Source: Pseudomonadota bacterium (GTDB taxonomy: Bacteria > Pseudomonadota > Alphaproteobacteria > Rhizobiales > Devosiaceae). Taken from it: DNA of 12,760 bases. This document shows, piece by piece, positions 1 through 5,870 of this stretch. Location of the stretch: positions 1 to 12,760 of the forward strand of contig JAEZBF010000428.1 of the NCBI GenBank assembly GCA_023427545.1. Reading direction: 5' to 3'. A program made the position numbers and the translations under genes. Within the stretch, counting starts at the first letter, position 1. The number at the start of each line of letters is the position of its first letter. Below the pieces are notes generated by a model. That model was not told the DNA's origin. It did no database searches and was given only the letters and a program-made list of their open reading frames with translations.

Positions 1-98
1 AATCGGTGACTGGGACGTGTTCCTGCTCGCCAACCGCTACAATCTGCTCGAGCAGATTGTAGCGGTTGGCGAGCAGGAACACGTCCCAGTCACCGATT
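1..98. repeat. perfect 98-bp palindrome at left edge
   Basis: Bases 1-49 are the exact reverse complement of bases 50-98, with no spacer; the centre is the CTCGAG at 47-52. On the minus strand, bases 98 to 50 encode a normal stretch of the aldo/keto reductase (ending ANRYNLLEQ-like). Bases 49 to 1 then read back along the opposite strand of the same segment and give a protein sequence that does not belong to the family. The part from 50 rightward is therefore the genuine locus and 1-49 is a mirrored copy. A long spacer-free palindrome ending exactly at the sequence edge is most simply a fold-back chimera or contig-end assembly artefact. A real inversion junction is possible but less likely, because such palindromes are unstable in cells. 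Confidence 0.97.
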
Positions 99-691
99 CC
101 CAGCGCGTCCATCAGCACCGGCCATTCGTTGACGCCCAGACCAATCGCCGCGATGTCGCCGTGGGTCTTGAGCTCCTGCAGTGCGCGGTAACCGCCGTCC
201 GCGAGCTGCGCCCAATACCGCTTGTTGAGGTCTTCGCCGTGCGTCTGCACGCCGATGTCGTGGACCAGCAGGATGTCGACCTTGCCCAGTCCGAGCCGCT
301 GAAGGCTCGCCTCGTGGGAGCGCATGACGCCGTCGTAGGAGTAGTCGTAGACGAGCTCGAAGGGATAGGGCTGCGTCCATGGCTGCGGCGCGCTCCGCTC
401 TGCTTCGCTGCGCACCGGCTTGAGCAGCCGCCCGACCTTGGTCGAGATCACCACGCCGTCCTGGCGGAAACGGATGGCGTCGCCAAGCACGTGCTCCGAG
501 CGCCCGAAGCCATAGTGCGGTGCGGTGTCGAAGAACCCGATGCCGGCATCGAGCGCTGCCGTCACCGCCTCGCGCCCCTGCTGGTCGGAGACGATCGTGC
601 CGAGCATGCCCCCCAGCGTCGCGCTCCCGAAGCCGAGCTCGGTCACCTCAAGGTTGGTCCTGCCCACCTTGCGCGTCTTGAATGCGTTCAC
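1..691 (-). CDS. aldo/keto reductase, aldose (L-fucose/D-threo-aldose) 1-dehydrogenase-like, 3' truncated
   Basis: Likely NAD(P)-dependent oxidation of an aldose at C1 to the aldonolactone in the cytoplasm, the first step of a non-phosphorylative sugar pathway. The start is a GTG at 689-691 preceded by GAAGGGG; the nearby upstream ATG is out of frame. About 216 authentic residues are visible. The AKR tetrad is present: Asp55 and Tyr60 (FFDTAPHYGFGRSE), Lys85 (STKVGR) and His144 (LLVHDIG). The segment DYSYDGVMRSHEASLQRLG is typical of the D-threo-aldose 1-dehydrogenase / pyridoxal 4-dehydrogenase branch. Family members are usually 310-340 residues, so roughly the last third is missing. Only about 50-691 is real coding sequence; the frame stays open through the mirrored copy at 1-49 by accident. 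The gene is co-oriented with the sugar-binding protein gene but lies beyond its terminator. The sugar substrate cannot be read from the sequence. Confidence 0.85.
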   Translation of the reverse strand, partial: MNAFKTRKVGRTNLEVTELGFGSATLGGMLGTIVSDQQGREAVTAALDAGIGFFDTAPHYGFGRSEHVLGDAIRFRQDGVVISTKVGRLLKPVRSEAERSAPQPWTQPYPFELVYDYSYDGVMRSHEASLQRLGLGKVDILLVHDIGVQTHGEDLNKRYWAQLADGGYRALQELKTHGDIAAIGLGVNEWPVLMDALGIGDWDVFLLANRYNLLEQIVAVGEQEHVPVTD

Positions 692-776
692 CTGAGTACC
701 CCTTCATCCGCCCGGAAGGCGGCGAAACTGACATGCCCTCGACCGGCGGGCAAACCCCGCTCAACCGCACAGGCAC

Positions 777-802
777 AAAAAAAGGGCGCGACCGGCGCGC
801 CC
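777..802 (-). terminator. Rho-independent terminator after sugar-binding protein gene
   Basis: Read on the minus strand this is a 7-bp GC stem (GGGCGCG / CGCGCCC) with a 5-nt loop, followed directly by seven T residues (777-783 on the plus strand are A). It lies about 60 nt past the stop codon of the sugar-binding protein and about 85 nt before the reductase start. It should end or sharply reduce transcription into the reductase gene. Confidence 0.85.
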
Positions 803-826
803 ACTTTGGAGTGAGTGTGAGTAGAA

Positions 827-856
827 CCGGGGCGCCACCAACTGGCAGCGCCCCGG
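827..856 (-). other. stem-loop just after the sugar-binding protein stop
   Basis: A perfect 9-bp inverted repeat (CCGGGGCGC at 827-835, GCGCCCCGG at 848-856) with a 12-nt loop starts 8 nt beyond the stop codon. It has no T run. Ahead of the true terminator it could act as an mRNA 3'-end stabiliser, as is common for abundant binding-protein messages; that role is inference. Confidence 0.6.
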
Positions 857-863
857 CGTTAGC

Positions 864-1856
864 CTACTTCTGGATGCAGGTGTCGGCGGTGTCCTTGGTG
901 CACTCGTCCAGACCGGTGAACACCGGATCGTCGACCTTCTCGCCCTTGATCAGGCTGATCATCACCGACGGGGCCTTGTAGCCCATCTCGAACGGCCGCT
1001 GGCCGACGAGCGCGGTCACGAGGCCTTCCTTGGCGATCGCGACTTCGTCGCCGATCGTATCGGCGGCGCCGATCGCGAATTCGTTGTTGGCGATCTTGTC
1101 GGCCATCGGCTTGAACAGGTCGCGGTAGGGCTGCGGAGCGCCGAACAGCGGCCAGCCGCCCATGATGCCGAACGCCACCAGGTCGGGGTTGGCGGCGAGG
1201 ATGTCGGTCATCGCCTGAACGCCCTTGGCGCCGTCGTCGTTGGTGAACACGGGGCAGCCTGAAACTTCAGTCCAGCCGCCTTCACCGGCGAGGGTCGCGA
1301 GATCCTTCTGGCCGGTCAGGGCATCGCGGAAGCCCTGCGCACGGCGCAGGATGTTGTCGGCCGCGGGGTTGCCCTGAATGGTGCAGACCTTGCCGCCGGC
1401 GGGGATCGCCTTCTTGACGTACTCGCCGATTTTGTAGCCCATCAGGTAGTTGTCGGTACCCAGATAGGTCTTGCGCAGCGATGCGTCTTCCTTGGCGAGG
1501 TCGGCGTCGAGCGTCATGACCGGGATGCTCGGGTTGGCCGAGCGGATCGCCTGGGCGATCAGCGGAGCGTTCGACGGCGAGATCGCGATCGCGGCAGTGT
1601 TGGGGTTGGCCAGCATGTCGGCCACGATCTGGGCTTCGCCGGCTTCATCCGAGGTCGACGCCGGGCCGGTGTAGAAGCAGGTGTATTCGGAGCTCGCGTT
1701 CTCCGAGTTCCACTTCTCGCAGCCCTGGTGAATGGCTTCGAAGAACGGGTTGTCCAGGCCCTTGACCACGATGACCAGCTGCTTCTTGTCCTGAGCAACA
1801 GCCGAGCCGGCAAGCGCCAGCGCCGCCGCAGCGGCGATGAATGCAAGTTTCTTCAT
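864..1856 (-). CDS. sugar ABC transporter periplasmic substrate-binding protein (FrcB/RbsB type)
   Basis: Periplasmic receptor that delivers a monosaccharide to the membrane ABC importer. The product has 330 residues. Residues 1-21 form a Sec signal peptide (MKK, an Ala/Leu-rich core, then AVA before QDKK). The mature protein is a Peripla_BP_4 (type I sugar-binding) fold that opens with the typical strand LVIVVKGLDNPFFEAIHQGC. Later come AIAISPSN, PVMTLDAD, YLGTDNYLMGY, GNPAADNILRRAQGFRDAL and a C-terminal hinge segment around VGQRPFEMGYKA. Six cysteines (46, 60, 158, 201, 319, 327) suggest periplasmic disulphides. The ATG at 1854-1856 is chosen because it begins the signal peptide and has a strong GGGAGGGAG ribosome site 5 nt upstream; a longer in-frame extension lacks both. 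It is divergent from the ATPase-permease genes, with which it should form one transporter. Family is certain; the sugar is not known. Confidence 0.93.
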   Translation of the reverse strand: MKKLAFIAAAAALALAGSAVAQDKKQLVIVVKGLDNPFFEAIHQGCEKWNSENASSEYTCFYTGPASTSDEAGEAQIVADMLANPNTAAIAISPSNAPLIAQAIRSANPSIPVMTLDADLAKEDASLRKTYLGTDNYLMGYKIGEYVKKAIPAGGKVCTIQGNPAADNILRRAQGFRDALTGQKDLATLAGEGGWTEVSGCPVFTNDDGAKGVQAMTDILAANPDLVAFGIMGGWPLFGAPQPYRDLFKPMADKIANNEFAIGAADTIGDEVAIAKEGLVTALVGQRPFEMGYKAPSVMISLIKGEKVDDPVFTGLDECTKDTADTCIQK

Positions 1857-1875
1857 GATATCTCCCTCCCATGGA

Positions 1876-1920
1876 TCGGTACGAACCAAGGCGCATCGGG
1901 CCTTGGTCAACTCGGTACGA
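1876..1920. promoter_or_regulatory. candidate operator: direct repeats around a short inverted repeat
   Basis: TCGGTACGA occurs at 1876-1884 and again at 1912-1920, start to start 36 bp. GCGCATC follows both copies at a similar distance, so this looks like a degraded tandem repeat. Between the copies lies CCAAGG (1886-1891) paired with CCTTGG (1901-1906). On the minus strand the first copy reads TTGGT-TCGT-ACCGA, which resembles the TTGGT...ACCAA half sites bound by some GntR/FCD regulators but has a 4-nt rather than a 3-nt centre. It could be the site for the neighbouring GntR protein, or a hairpin in the leader of the binding-protein message. Confidence 0.3.
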
Positions 1921-1931
1921 TCCGGCGCATC

Positions 1932-1960
1932 AACTAACCCGGTCGTCAGGGGTGCGTCAA
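1932..1960 (-). promoter_or_regulatory. possible sigma-70-like promoter for binding-protein gene
   Basis: On the minus strand TTGACG (plus 1955-1960) is separated by 17 nt from TTAGTT (plus 1932-1937). The -35 box is good and the -10 box is weak. It would start transcription about 70 nt upstream of the ATG, placing the repeats at 1876-1920 inside the leader. Confidence 0.25.
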
Positions 1961-1966
1961 CTTGGC

Positions 1967-1991
1967 GGACACAAAAATCATACTTTTGTCC
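1967..1991. promoter_or_regulatory. candidate operator: AT-rich near-palindrome
   Basis: GGACACAAAA (1967-1976) faces TTTTGTCC (1984-1991), whose reverse complement is GGACAAAA, so the arms match apart from a two-base CA insertion. The centre is ATCATAC. It sits in the middle of the divergent promoter region and is strikingly AT-rich for this genome. This would suit a regulator site controlling both directions; no binding protein can be named from sequence alone. Confidence 0.35.
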
Positions 1992-2163
1992 TCGACCGCG
2001 ATGCGATAAGGGTTGCGGGCGCAAAGGTAGCCGTTCGGCGGCCGGTCCGTTGACCTCGCCGAGGCCATTTGCGAACGTGAGGCCGGCTTTCGCCTGGGGA
2101 GGGGACGCCGAGACCGCGAACTGTCTTGATGCCGCCCGAGGCCGGGCAGGCACGTTGCCGCGC

Positions 2164-2169
2164 GGGAGG
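2164..2169 (+). promoter_or_regulatory. ribosome binding site deciding the ATPase start
   Basis: GGGAGG lies 7 nt before the GTG at 2177 and 4 nt before another in-frame GTG at 2174. Spacing and family alignment favour 2177 over the upstream ATG at 2126, which has no ribosome site and would add residues foreign to the family. Confidence 0.6.
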
Positions 2170-2176
2170 CGGAGTG

Positions 2177-2917
2177 GTGGCGTTACTCGAACTTACCAAC
2201 GTATCTAAGCACTTCGGCGCGATTCACGCCGTCAACGACGTTTCGTTCTCGATCGAGCCGGGCGAGGTCGTCGGCCTGATGGGGGACAACGGCGCCGGCA
2301 AGTCGACGCTGGTCAAGATGATCGCGGGAAACTTCCAGCCCACCCACGGCACCCTCAGGCTCGAGGGCAGCGAGATCGTCATGCACCGCCCATCCGATGC
2401 GCGGAAGCACGGCATCGAGATCGTCCACCAGGACCTCGCGCTCTGCAACAACCTGACTGCCGCGGCGAACGTCTTCCTCGGTCGCGAACTGCGGCTGGGC
2501 TTCGGCCCGCTGAGCATTCTCGACTATGCGGGCATGTACAAGCGGGCAGGGCAGCGCTTTGCGGAGCTCAAGTCCGAGACGCGGCCGCGCGACATCATCA
2601 AGCAGATGTCCGGCGGGCAGCGGCAGGCGGTCGCCATCGCCCGCACCATGCTTTACGACGCCAAGATCGTGCTGATGGATGAGCCGACCGCCGCCATCTC
2701 GGTTCGGCAGGTGGCCGAGGTGCTCAACCATATCCGCCAGCTGCGGGAAAAGGGCATCGCCATCGTCGTCATCAGTCACCGAATGCCCGACGTCTTCACG
2801 GTCGCAGATCGCGTGATCGTCATGCGGCGCGGCCGCAAGGTCGCCGACAAGAGAATCGCACAGAGCTCGCCGGAGGAGGTCACCGGCCTCATTACCGGCG
2901 CCATCGAACAGGGCTGA
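2177..2917 (+). CDS. sugar ABC transporter ATP-binding protein, single-domain (FrcA type)
   Basis: Cytoplasmic ATPase that powers the sugar importer. The 246-residue product holds one complete ABC domain: Walker A GDNGAGKST (36-44), Q-loop Gln85, signature MSGGQ (144-148), Walker B IVLMDEP (164-170, Glu169 catalytic) and switch His201 (ISHRM). Most sugar importers of the RbsA/MglA class use a fused double ATPase of about 500 residues; this one is half that length, like rhizobial FrcA, and should act as a homodimer. The D-loop region reads TAAISV where relatives usually have TAALGV or similar. The stop is 5 nt before the permease ATG, so the two genes form an operon. The GTG at 2177 was chosen on its ribosome site and on family length; 2126 is an alternative but unlikely start. 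Confidence 0.92.
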   Translation: MALLELTNVSKHFGAIHAVNDVSFSIEPGEVVGLMGDNGAGKSTLVKMIAGNFQPTHGTLRLEGSEIVMHRPSDARKHGIEIVHQDLALCNNLTAAANVFLGRELRLGFGPLSILDYAGMYKRAGQRFAELKSETRPRDIIKQMSGGQRQAVAIARTMLYDAKIVLMDEPTAAISVRQVAEVLNHIRQLREKGIAIVVISHRMPDVFTVADRVIVMRRGRKVADKRIAQSSPEEVTGLITGAIEQG

Positions 2918-2922
2918 TCGAA

Positions 2923-3936
2923 ATGGCCATCACCAGCACCACCAACAGCACGATGGACCAGGTCATCGGCCGTCGGCAGCACACGCCTCTGGGTCACCTG
3001 CTCAACAGCCAGGCCTTCTGGGTGTTCATCGCCATCATCGTGGCCTGCCTCTACCTGACGTTCGCGACCAAGGCCTTCGCGACGCCGCAGAACATGTTCA
3101 ACATCACCCGCAACGTCACCTTCACCGCGATCATCGCGCTGGGGATGACGCTGGTGATCATCTCCGGCGGCATCGATCTGTCCGTCGGCTCGATCCTCTG
3201 CCTCTCGAGCATGGTGCTCGCGACCACCATGCACGCAGGGGCAAGCCTCGAGGTGGGTGTCGCCGCCGCGCTCCTGACCTCACTGGCGGTGGGAGCCTTC
3301 AACGGCATCTTCATTGCCTACTTAGGATTTCCACCATTCGTTGTGACGCTGGGCATGCTGTCGGTCGCGCGCAGCTTCGCGATGATCGTCTCCAATAACC
3401 AGACAGTGTTCCAGTTCGGGCCCGATCACGACAGGCTCCTCGCGCTGGGCGGCGGGGCCACATTCGGCATCGCCAATCCCGTCTGGTACATGCTGATCTT
3501 TGCCGCAATCACCGGCTTCGTGCTGCGCTGGACGCGCTTTGGGCGTCATGTCTTTGCCATCGGTGGCAACGAGCACGCCGCGACCCTGACGGGCGTGCCG
3601 GTCAAGCCGATCAAGGTCGCCGTTTACATGATCTCGGCGCTTGCGGCCGGTGTCGCCGGCGTCATCCAGACCGGCTGGCTGGGCGCCGTGACAACCAACA
3701 TCGGCAACGGCCTCGAGCTTCAGGTGATCGCCGCTGCAGTCATCGGTGGCGCCAGCCTCGTCGGCGGCGTCGGCACGGCGATCGGCGCGCTGGTGGGTTC
3801 GGCGCTGATCGAAGTCATCCGCAATAGCCTGGGCCTGCTCGGCATCAATCCGTTCTGGCAGGGCACCCTGATCGGCGGCGCCATCATCGTTGCGGTGGCT
3901 TTCGAGCGGATCAGGCGTATGCGGTCGACGGACTAA
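2923..3936 (+). CDS. sugar ABC transporter permease (FrcC/RbsC type)
   Basis: Inner-membrane channel subunit of the importer, 337 residues, BPD_transp_2 family. Hydrophobic segments lie at about 32-48, 66-82, 88-103, 110-133, 138-155, 185-203, 231-250, 268-295 and 315-327. Family hallmarks are GMTLVIISGGIDLSVGSI (74-91), GFPPFVVTLGML (135-145) and the coupling and core segment LELQVIAAAVIGGASLVGG (264-282). The length is normal. It begins 5 nt after the ATPase stop, with no strong ribosome site of its own, which suggests translational coupling. The gntR regulator follows after 49 nt on the same strand. It should work with the divergent binding protein and the ATPase as a three-part transporter. 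The sugar is not identifiable. Confidence 0.93.
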   Translation: MAITSTTNSTMDQVIGRRQHTPLGHLLNSQAFWVFIAIIVACLYLTFATKAFATPQNMFNITRNVTFTAIIALGMTLVIISGGIDLSVGSILCLSSMVLATTMHAGASLEVGVAAALLTSLAVGAFNGIFIAYLGFPPFVVTLGMLSVARSFAMIVSNNQTVFQFGPDHDRLLALGGGATFGIANPVWYMLIFAAITGFVLRWTRFGRHVFAIGGNEHAATLTGVPVKPIKVAVYMISALAAGVAGVIQTGWLGAVTTNIGNGLELQVIAAAVIGGASLVGGVGTAIGALVGSALIEVIRNSLGLLGINPFWQGTLIGGAIIVAVAFERIRRMRSTD

Positions 3937-3985
3937 CTCCGGCGCCGCGTAAGGCGGCTCCCATTACATCGGACGGACCCCCTAC

Positions 3986-4738
3986 GTGGCGGACGCCAGC
4001 GACATAGCGAGGCCTGAAACAGACTACCGCCGCTCGCGGACCGCGCGGGTGGCGCGCGAGATCGGGATGGCGATCGTTGCCGGCCGGTTCCCGCAGAGCT
4101 CGATACTGCCTGGAGATGCGGAACTGACCGAGCGCTTCGGTGTCTCCCGCACGGTGTTGCGCGAGGCGATGAAGACGCTCGCGGGCAAGGGTCTGATCCA
4201 GGCTAAGGCGCGGATCGGCACGCGAGTGCGTGACCGCACGGAGTGGAACCTCTTCGATAGAGACGTGCTGATCTGGCACGCGACCAACGGCTTCGACCCC
4301 GCCTTCCTCGTCCATCTCTCCGAGATGCGGCTCGCCATAGAGCCCGAGGCGGCGGCGCTGGCCGCGGAACGGCATAGCCCCAAGCAGTTGGAAGACATCT
4401 GGCGGTGGCTGGAGGCGATGAGCGCGGCCGATACCACCCACGACGAGTTCGTGGACAACGACCTGCGGTTCCACCTTGCGGTCGCTGCCGCGGCGGCCAA
4501 CCCGTTCCTGCGCTCGATTTCCACGCTGATCGAGGTGGCTCTGGTTGCCGGATTGCGGATCAGTTCGCCCGTCCAGGAGCCGTCGCGCCTAGCGCTGTCG
4601 CTCACGCAGCATCGCGCCGTCGCCGAGACGATCGCGAGCGGCGACCCTGACGCTGCCCGGGCCGCCATGCGCATCGTGATCGAGAACGGTCTCGCCTTCA
4701 ACCGCGCCAATCTGGAGGCGCAGCGCCAGAAGGCCTAG
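3986..4738 (+). CDS. GntR family regulator, FadR/FCD subfamily, DgoR-like
   Basis: DNA-binding transcriptional regulator, 250 residues, probably a repressor of the surrounding sugar genes that is released by a pathway intermediate. An N-terminal winged helix-turn-helix lies at about 20-85 (recognition helix SRTVLREAMKTL), followed by an all-helical FCD ligand domain at about 108-236. The linker EWNLFDRDVLIWH is characteristic of the group containing the galactonate regulator DgoR, so a sugar acid effector is plausible. Of the usual FCD metal ligands, Asp159 and His163 (DLRFH) and His209 (TQHR) are present, while the fourth His, expected near residue 231, is replaced by an aliphatic residue. 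The GTG start is used; the next ATG would delete part of the DNA-binding domain. The gene is probably cotranscribed with the permease (49-nt gap). Its TAG stop shares CTAG with the convergent araD1 stop. Confidence 0.9.
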   Translation: MADASDIARPETDYRRSRTARVAREIGMAIVAGRFPQSSILPGDAELTERFGVSRTVLREAMKTLAGKGLIQAKARIGTRVRDRTEWNLFDRDVLIWHATNGFDPAFLVHLSEMRLAIEPEAAALAAERHSPKQLEDIWRWLEAMSAADTTHDEFVDNDLRFHLAVAAAAANPFLRSISTLIEVALVAGLRISSPVQEPSRLALSLTQHRAVAETIASGDPDAARAAMRIVIENGLAFNRANLEAQRQKA

Positions 4739-5727
4739 AGGCTCTTGATCGCGATCGCCTTGGGTTCGTCCCAGGCGACGACGTTCCGGAGCGGCGCGCC
4801 GAACTGACTCTCCTCGATCTCGAACACGTCGCCCTGCTGCGTTTTGATGCCGTCTGCAAAGCTCAGCGTCGCGGTGCCGAACATGTGCACGTGGACGTCG
4901 CCCGGCTGGCGGAACAGGTCGTACTTGAAGTGGTGGTATTCGAGGTTGGCGATGGTGTGGCTCATGTTGTCCTCGCCGCTGAGGAACGGCTTCTCCCAGA
5001 TCGTCTGCCCGTCGCGCAGGATGCGCGAGGTGCCGTTGATGTGCCGGGGCAGGTCGCCGAGCCGCAGCTCGGGACCAAACGAGCAGGCGCGCAGTTTGCT
5101 GTGGGCGAGGAAGAGGTAGTTCACCCGCTCGGTGACGTGGTCGGAGAACTCGTTGCCGAGCGCAAAGCCGAGCCGGTACGGGTGCCCGTCCTGTCCGATG
5201 AGGTAGATGCCGGCGATCTCCGGCTCCTCGCCCGCGTCCTTGGCGAAGGCGGGCGAGGGGATCGGGTGGCCCGGCGCCACCACGGCGTGGCCGTTGCCCT
5301 TGTAGAACCATTCGGGCTGGACGCCGATCTCGCCGGGCGCAGGCTTGCCGCCCTCGAGGCCCATGCGGAACATCTTCATGCTGTCGGTGAGCGGCGCTTC
5401 CGCGGCCGCCTGATCCGACTTGTGCATCGCATCGCGGGTCGATGCCGAGCCGAGATGAGTCAGGCCGGTGCCGGTGACGAAGAGGTGCGCCGGATCGGGA
5501 TGATCGACCGGGGGCAGCATGCGGCCCTCGGCGAGGATCGCGTCGCGGTTGATCGCACGACCCAGCCCCTTGCGCTGCGCCATCTCGGCAAGCCCGACGC
5601 CATCTGCGATGGCCGCTTGCGCCAGCTCGTAGGTCGTCGTCACCCCGTTGAGCTCGAAGCCCTGGCCGTTCTCGATGGCGGCAACGGCCCGCGCGCCGGA
5701 TTCGGTGCGGTACTGGATCAGGTTCAC
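4735..5727 (-). CDS. araD1: AraD1/GguC family protein (FAH-fold sugar acid lyase/dehydratase)
   Basis: Predicted cytoplasmic enzyme acting on a 2-keto-3-deoxy or 2,4-diketo-3-deoxy sugar acid in a non-phosphorylative pentose or deoxyhexose pathway. The 330-residue length matches the AraD1/GguC family. The C-terminal fumarylacetoacetate-hydrolase-like fold starts near residue 80 (HLFVTGTGLTHLGSA). Candidate metal ligands are Glu168 and Glu170 (EEPEIAG) together with an acidic residue in GNEFSDH (191-197). Other conserved blocks are PEWFYKGNG, SKLRACSFGPEL and QPGDVHVHMFGTATLSF. The start is GTG at 5725-5727 with GAGGGAGAT upstream, closely matching the leader of the binding-protein gene. The related gguC lies beside a sugar ABC transporter in Agrobacterium, as here. 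The exact reaction (dehydratase or hydrolase) and substrate remain open. It is convergent with gntR and divergent from ribB. Confidence 0.85.
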   Translation of the reverse strand: MNLIQYRTESGARAVAAIENGQGFELNGVTTTYELAQAAIADGVGLAEMAQRKGLGRAINRDAILAEGRMLPPVDHPDPAHLFVTGTGLTHLGSASTRDAMHKSDQAAAEAPLTDSMKMFRMGLEGGKPAPGEIGVQPEWFYKGNGHAVVAPGHPIPSPAFAKDAGEEPEIAGIYLIGQDGHPYRLGFALGNEFSDHVTERVNYLFLAHSKLRACSFGPELRLGDLPRHINGTSRILRDGQTIWEKPFLSGEDNMSHTIANLEYHHFKYDLFRQPGDVHVHMFGTATLSFADGIKTQQGDVFEIEESQFGAPLRNVVAWDEPKAIAIKSL

Positions 5728-5759
5728 GTCTATCTCCCTCGCGTTGCCCCTCTCATGCC

Positions 5760-5771
5760 GGGCCGAAGCCC
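5760..5771 (-). other. UUCG tetraloop hairpin in araD1 leader
   Basis: On the minus strand GGGC-TTCG-GCCC forms a 4-bp stem with a C(UUCG)G loop, about 33 nt upstream of the araD1 GTG. This is a very stable RNA hairpin. If transcribed, it would lie in the 5' leader; the function is unknown. Confidence 0.35.
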
Positions 5772-5870
5772 CAACGGCAAGGGGAATAGTCCTACTTTTC
5801 CGGAGCGCTGCACGTGGCGTCTAGCGGGCCACTGATTGCGGTTGGGCAGCCTCGGGCATATACCGCCGCG

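Larger units (their letters stand above)
1857..2176. other. 320-bp divergent promoter region between binding-protein and ATPase genes
   Basis: No convincing gene lies here. The stretch must hold promoters for both the leftward binding-protein gene and the rightward ATPase-permease-regulator operon. Visible structure is listed separately: a near-palindrome in an unusually AT-rich patch (1967-1991), a 9-bp direct repeat around a small inverted repeat (1876-1920), and a possible leftward promoter (1932-1960). No riboswitch or tRNA-like fold was recognised. Confidence 0.6.

Noticed and set aside
17..814. Long plus-strand open frame through the left edge
   Set aside because: It is antisense to the reductase and passes through the mirrored copy; the translation resembles no family and shows reverse-complement codon bias.
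2050..2078. TTGACC with a possible -10 at 2073-2078 as promoter for the ATPase operon
   Set aside because: The -10 hexamer GAACGT is a poor match, so I do not list it as a feature.
864..2153. 429-residue version of the sugar-binding protein
   Set aside because: The added 99 residues run through the promoter region and would bury the signal peptide; the ATG at 1856 has a strong ribosome site.
3937..3985. Small GCCGC/GCGGC hairpin between permease and gntR
   Set aside because: Only a 5-bp stem with no T run, which is common by chance in GC-rich DNA; not called a terminator.
5814..5870. 19-residue N-terminal extension of RibB from GTG 5814
   Set aside because: It has a fair ribosome site, but the added residues are not typical of RibB; kept as an alternative start only.
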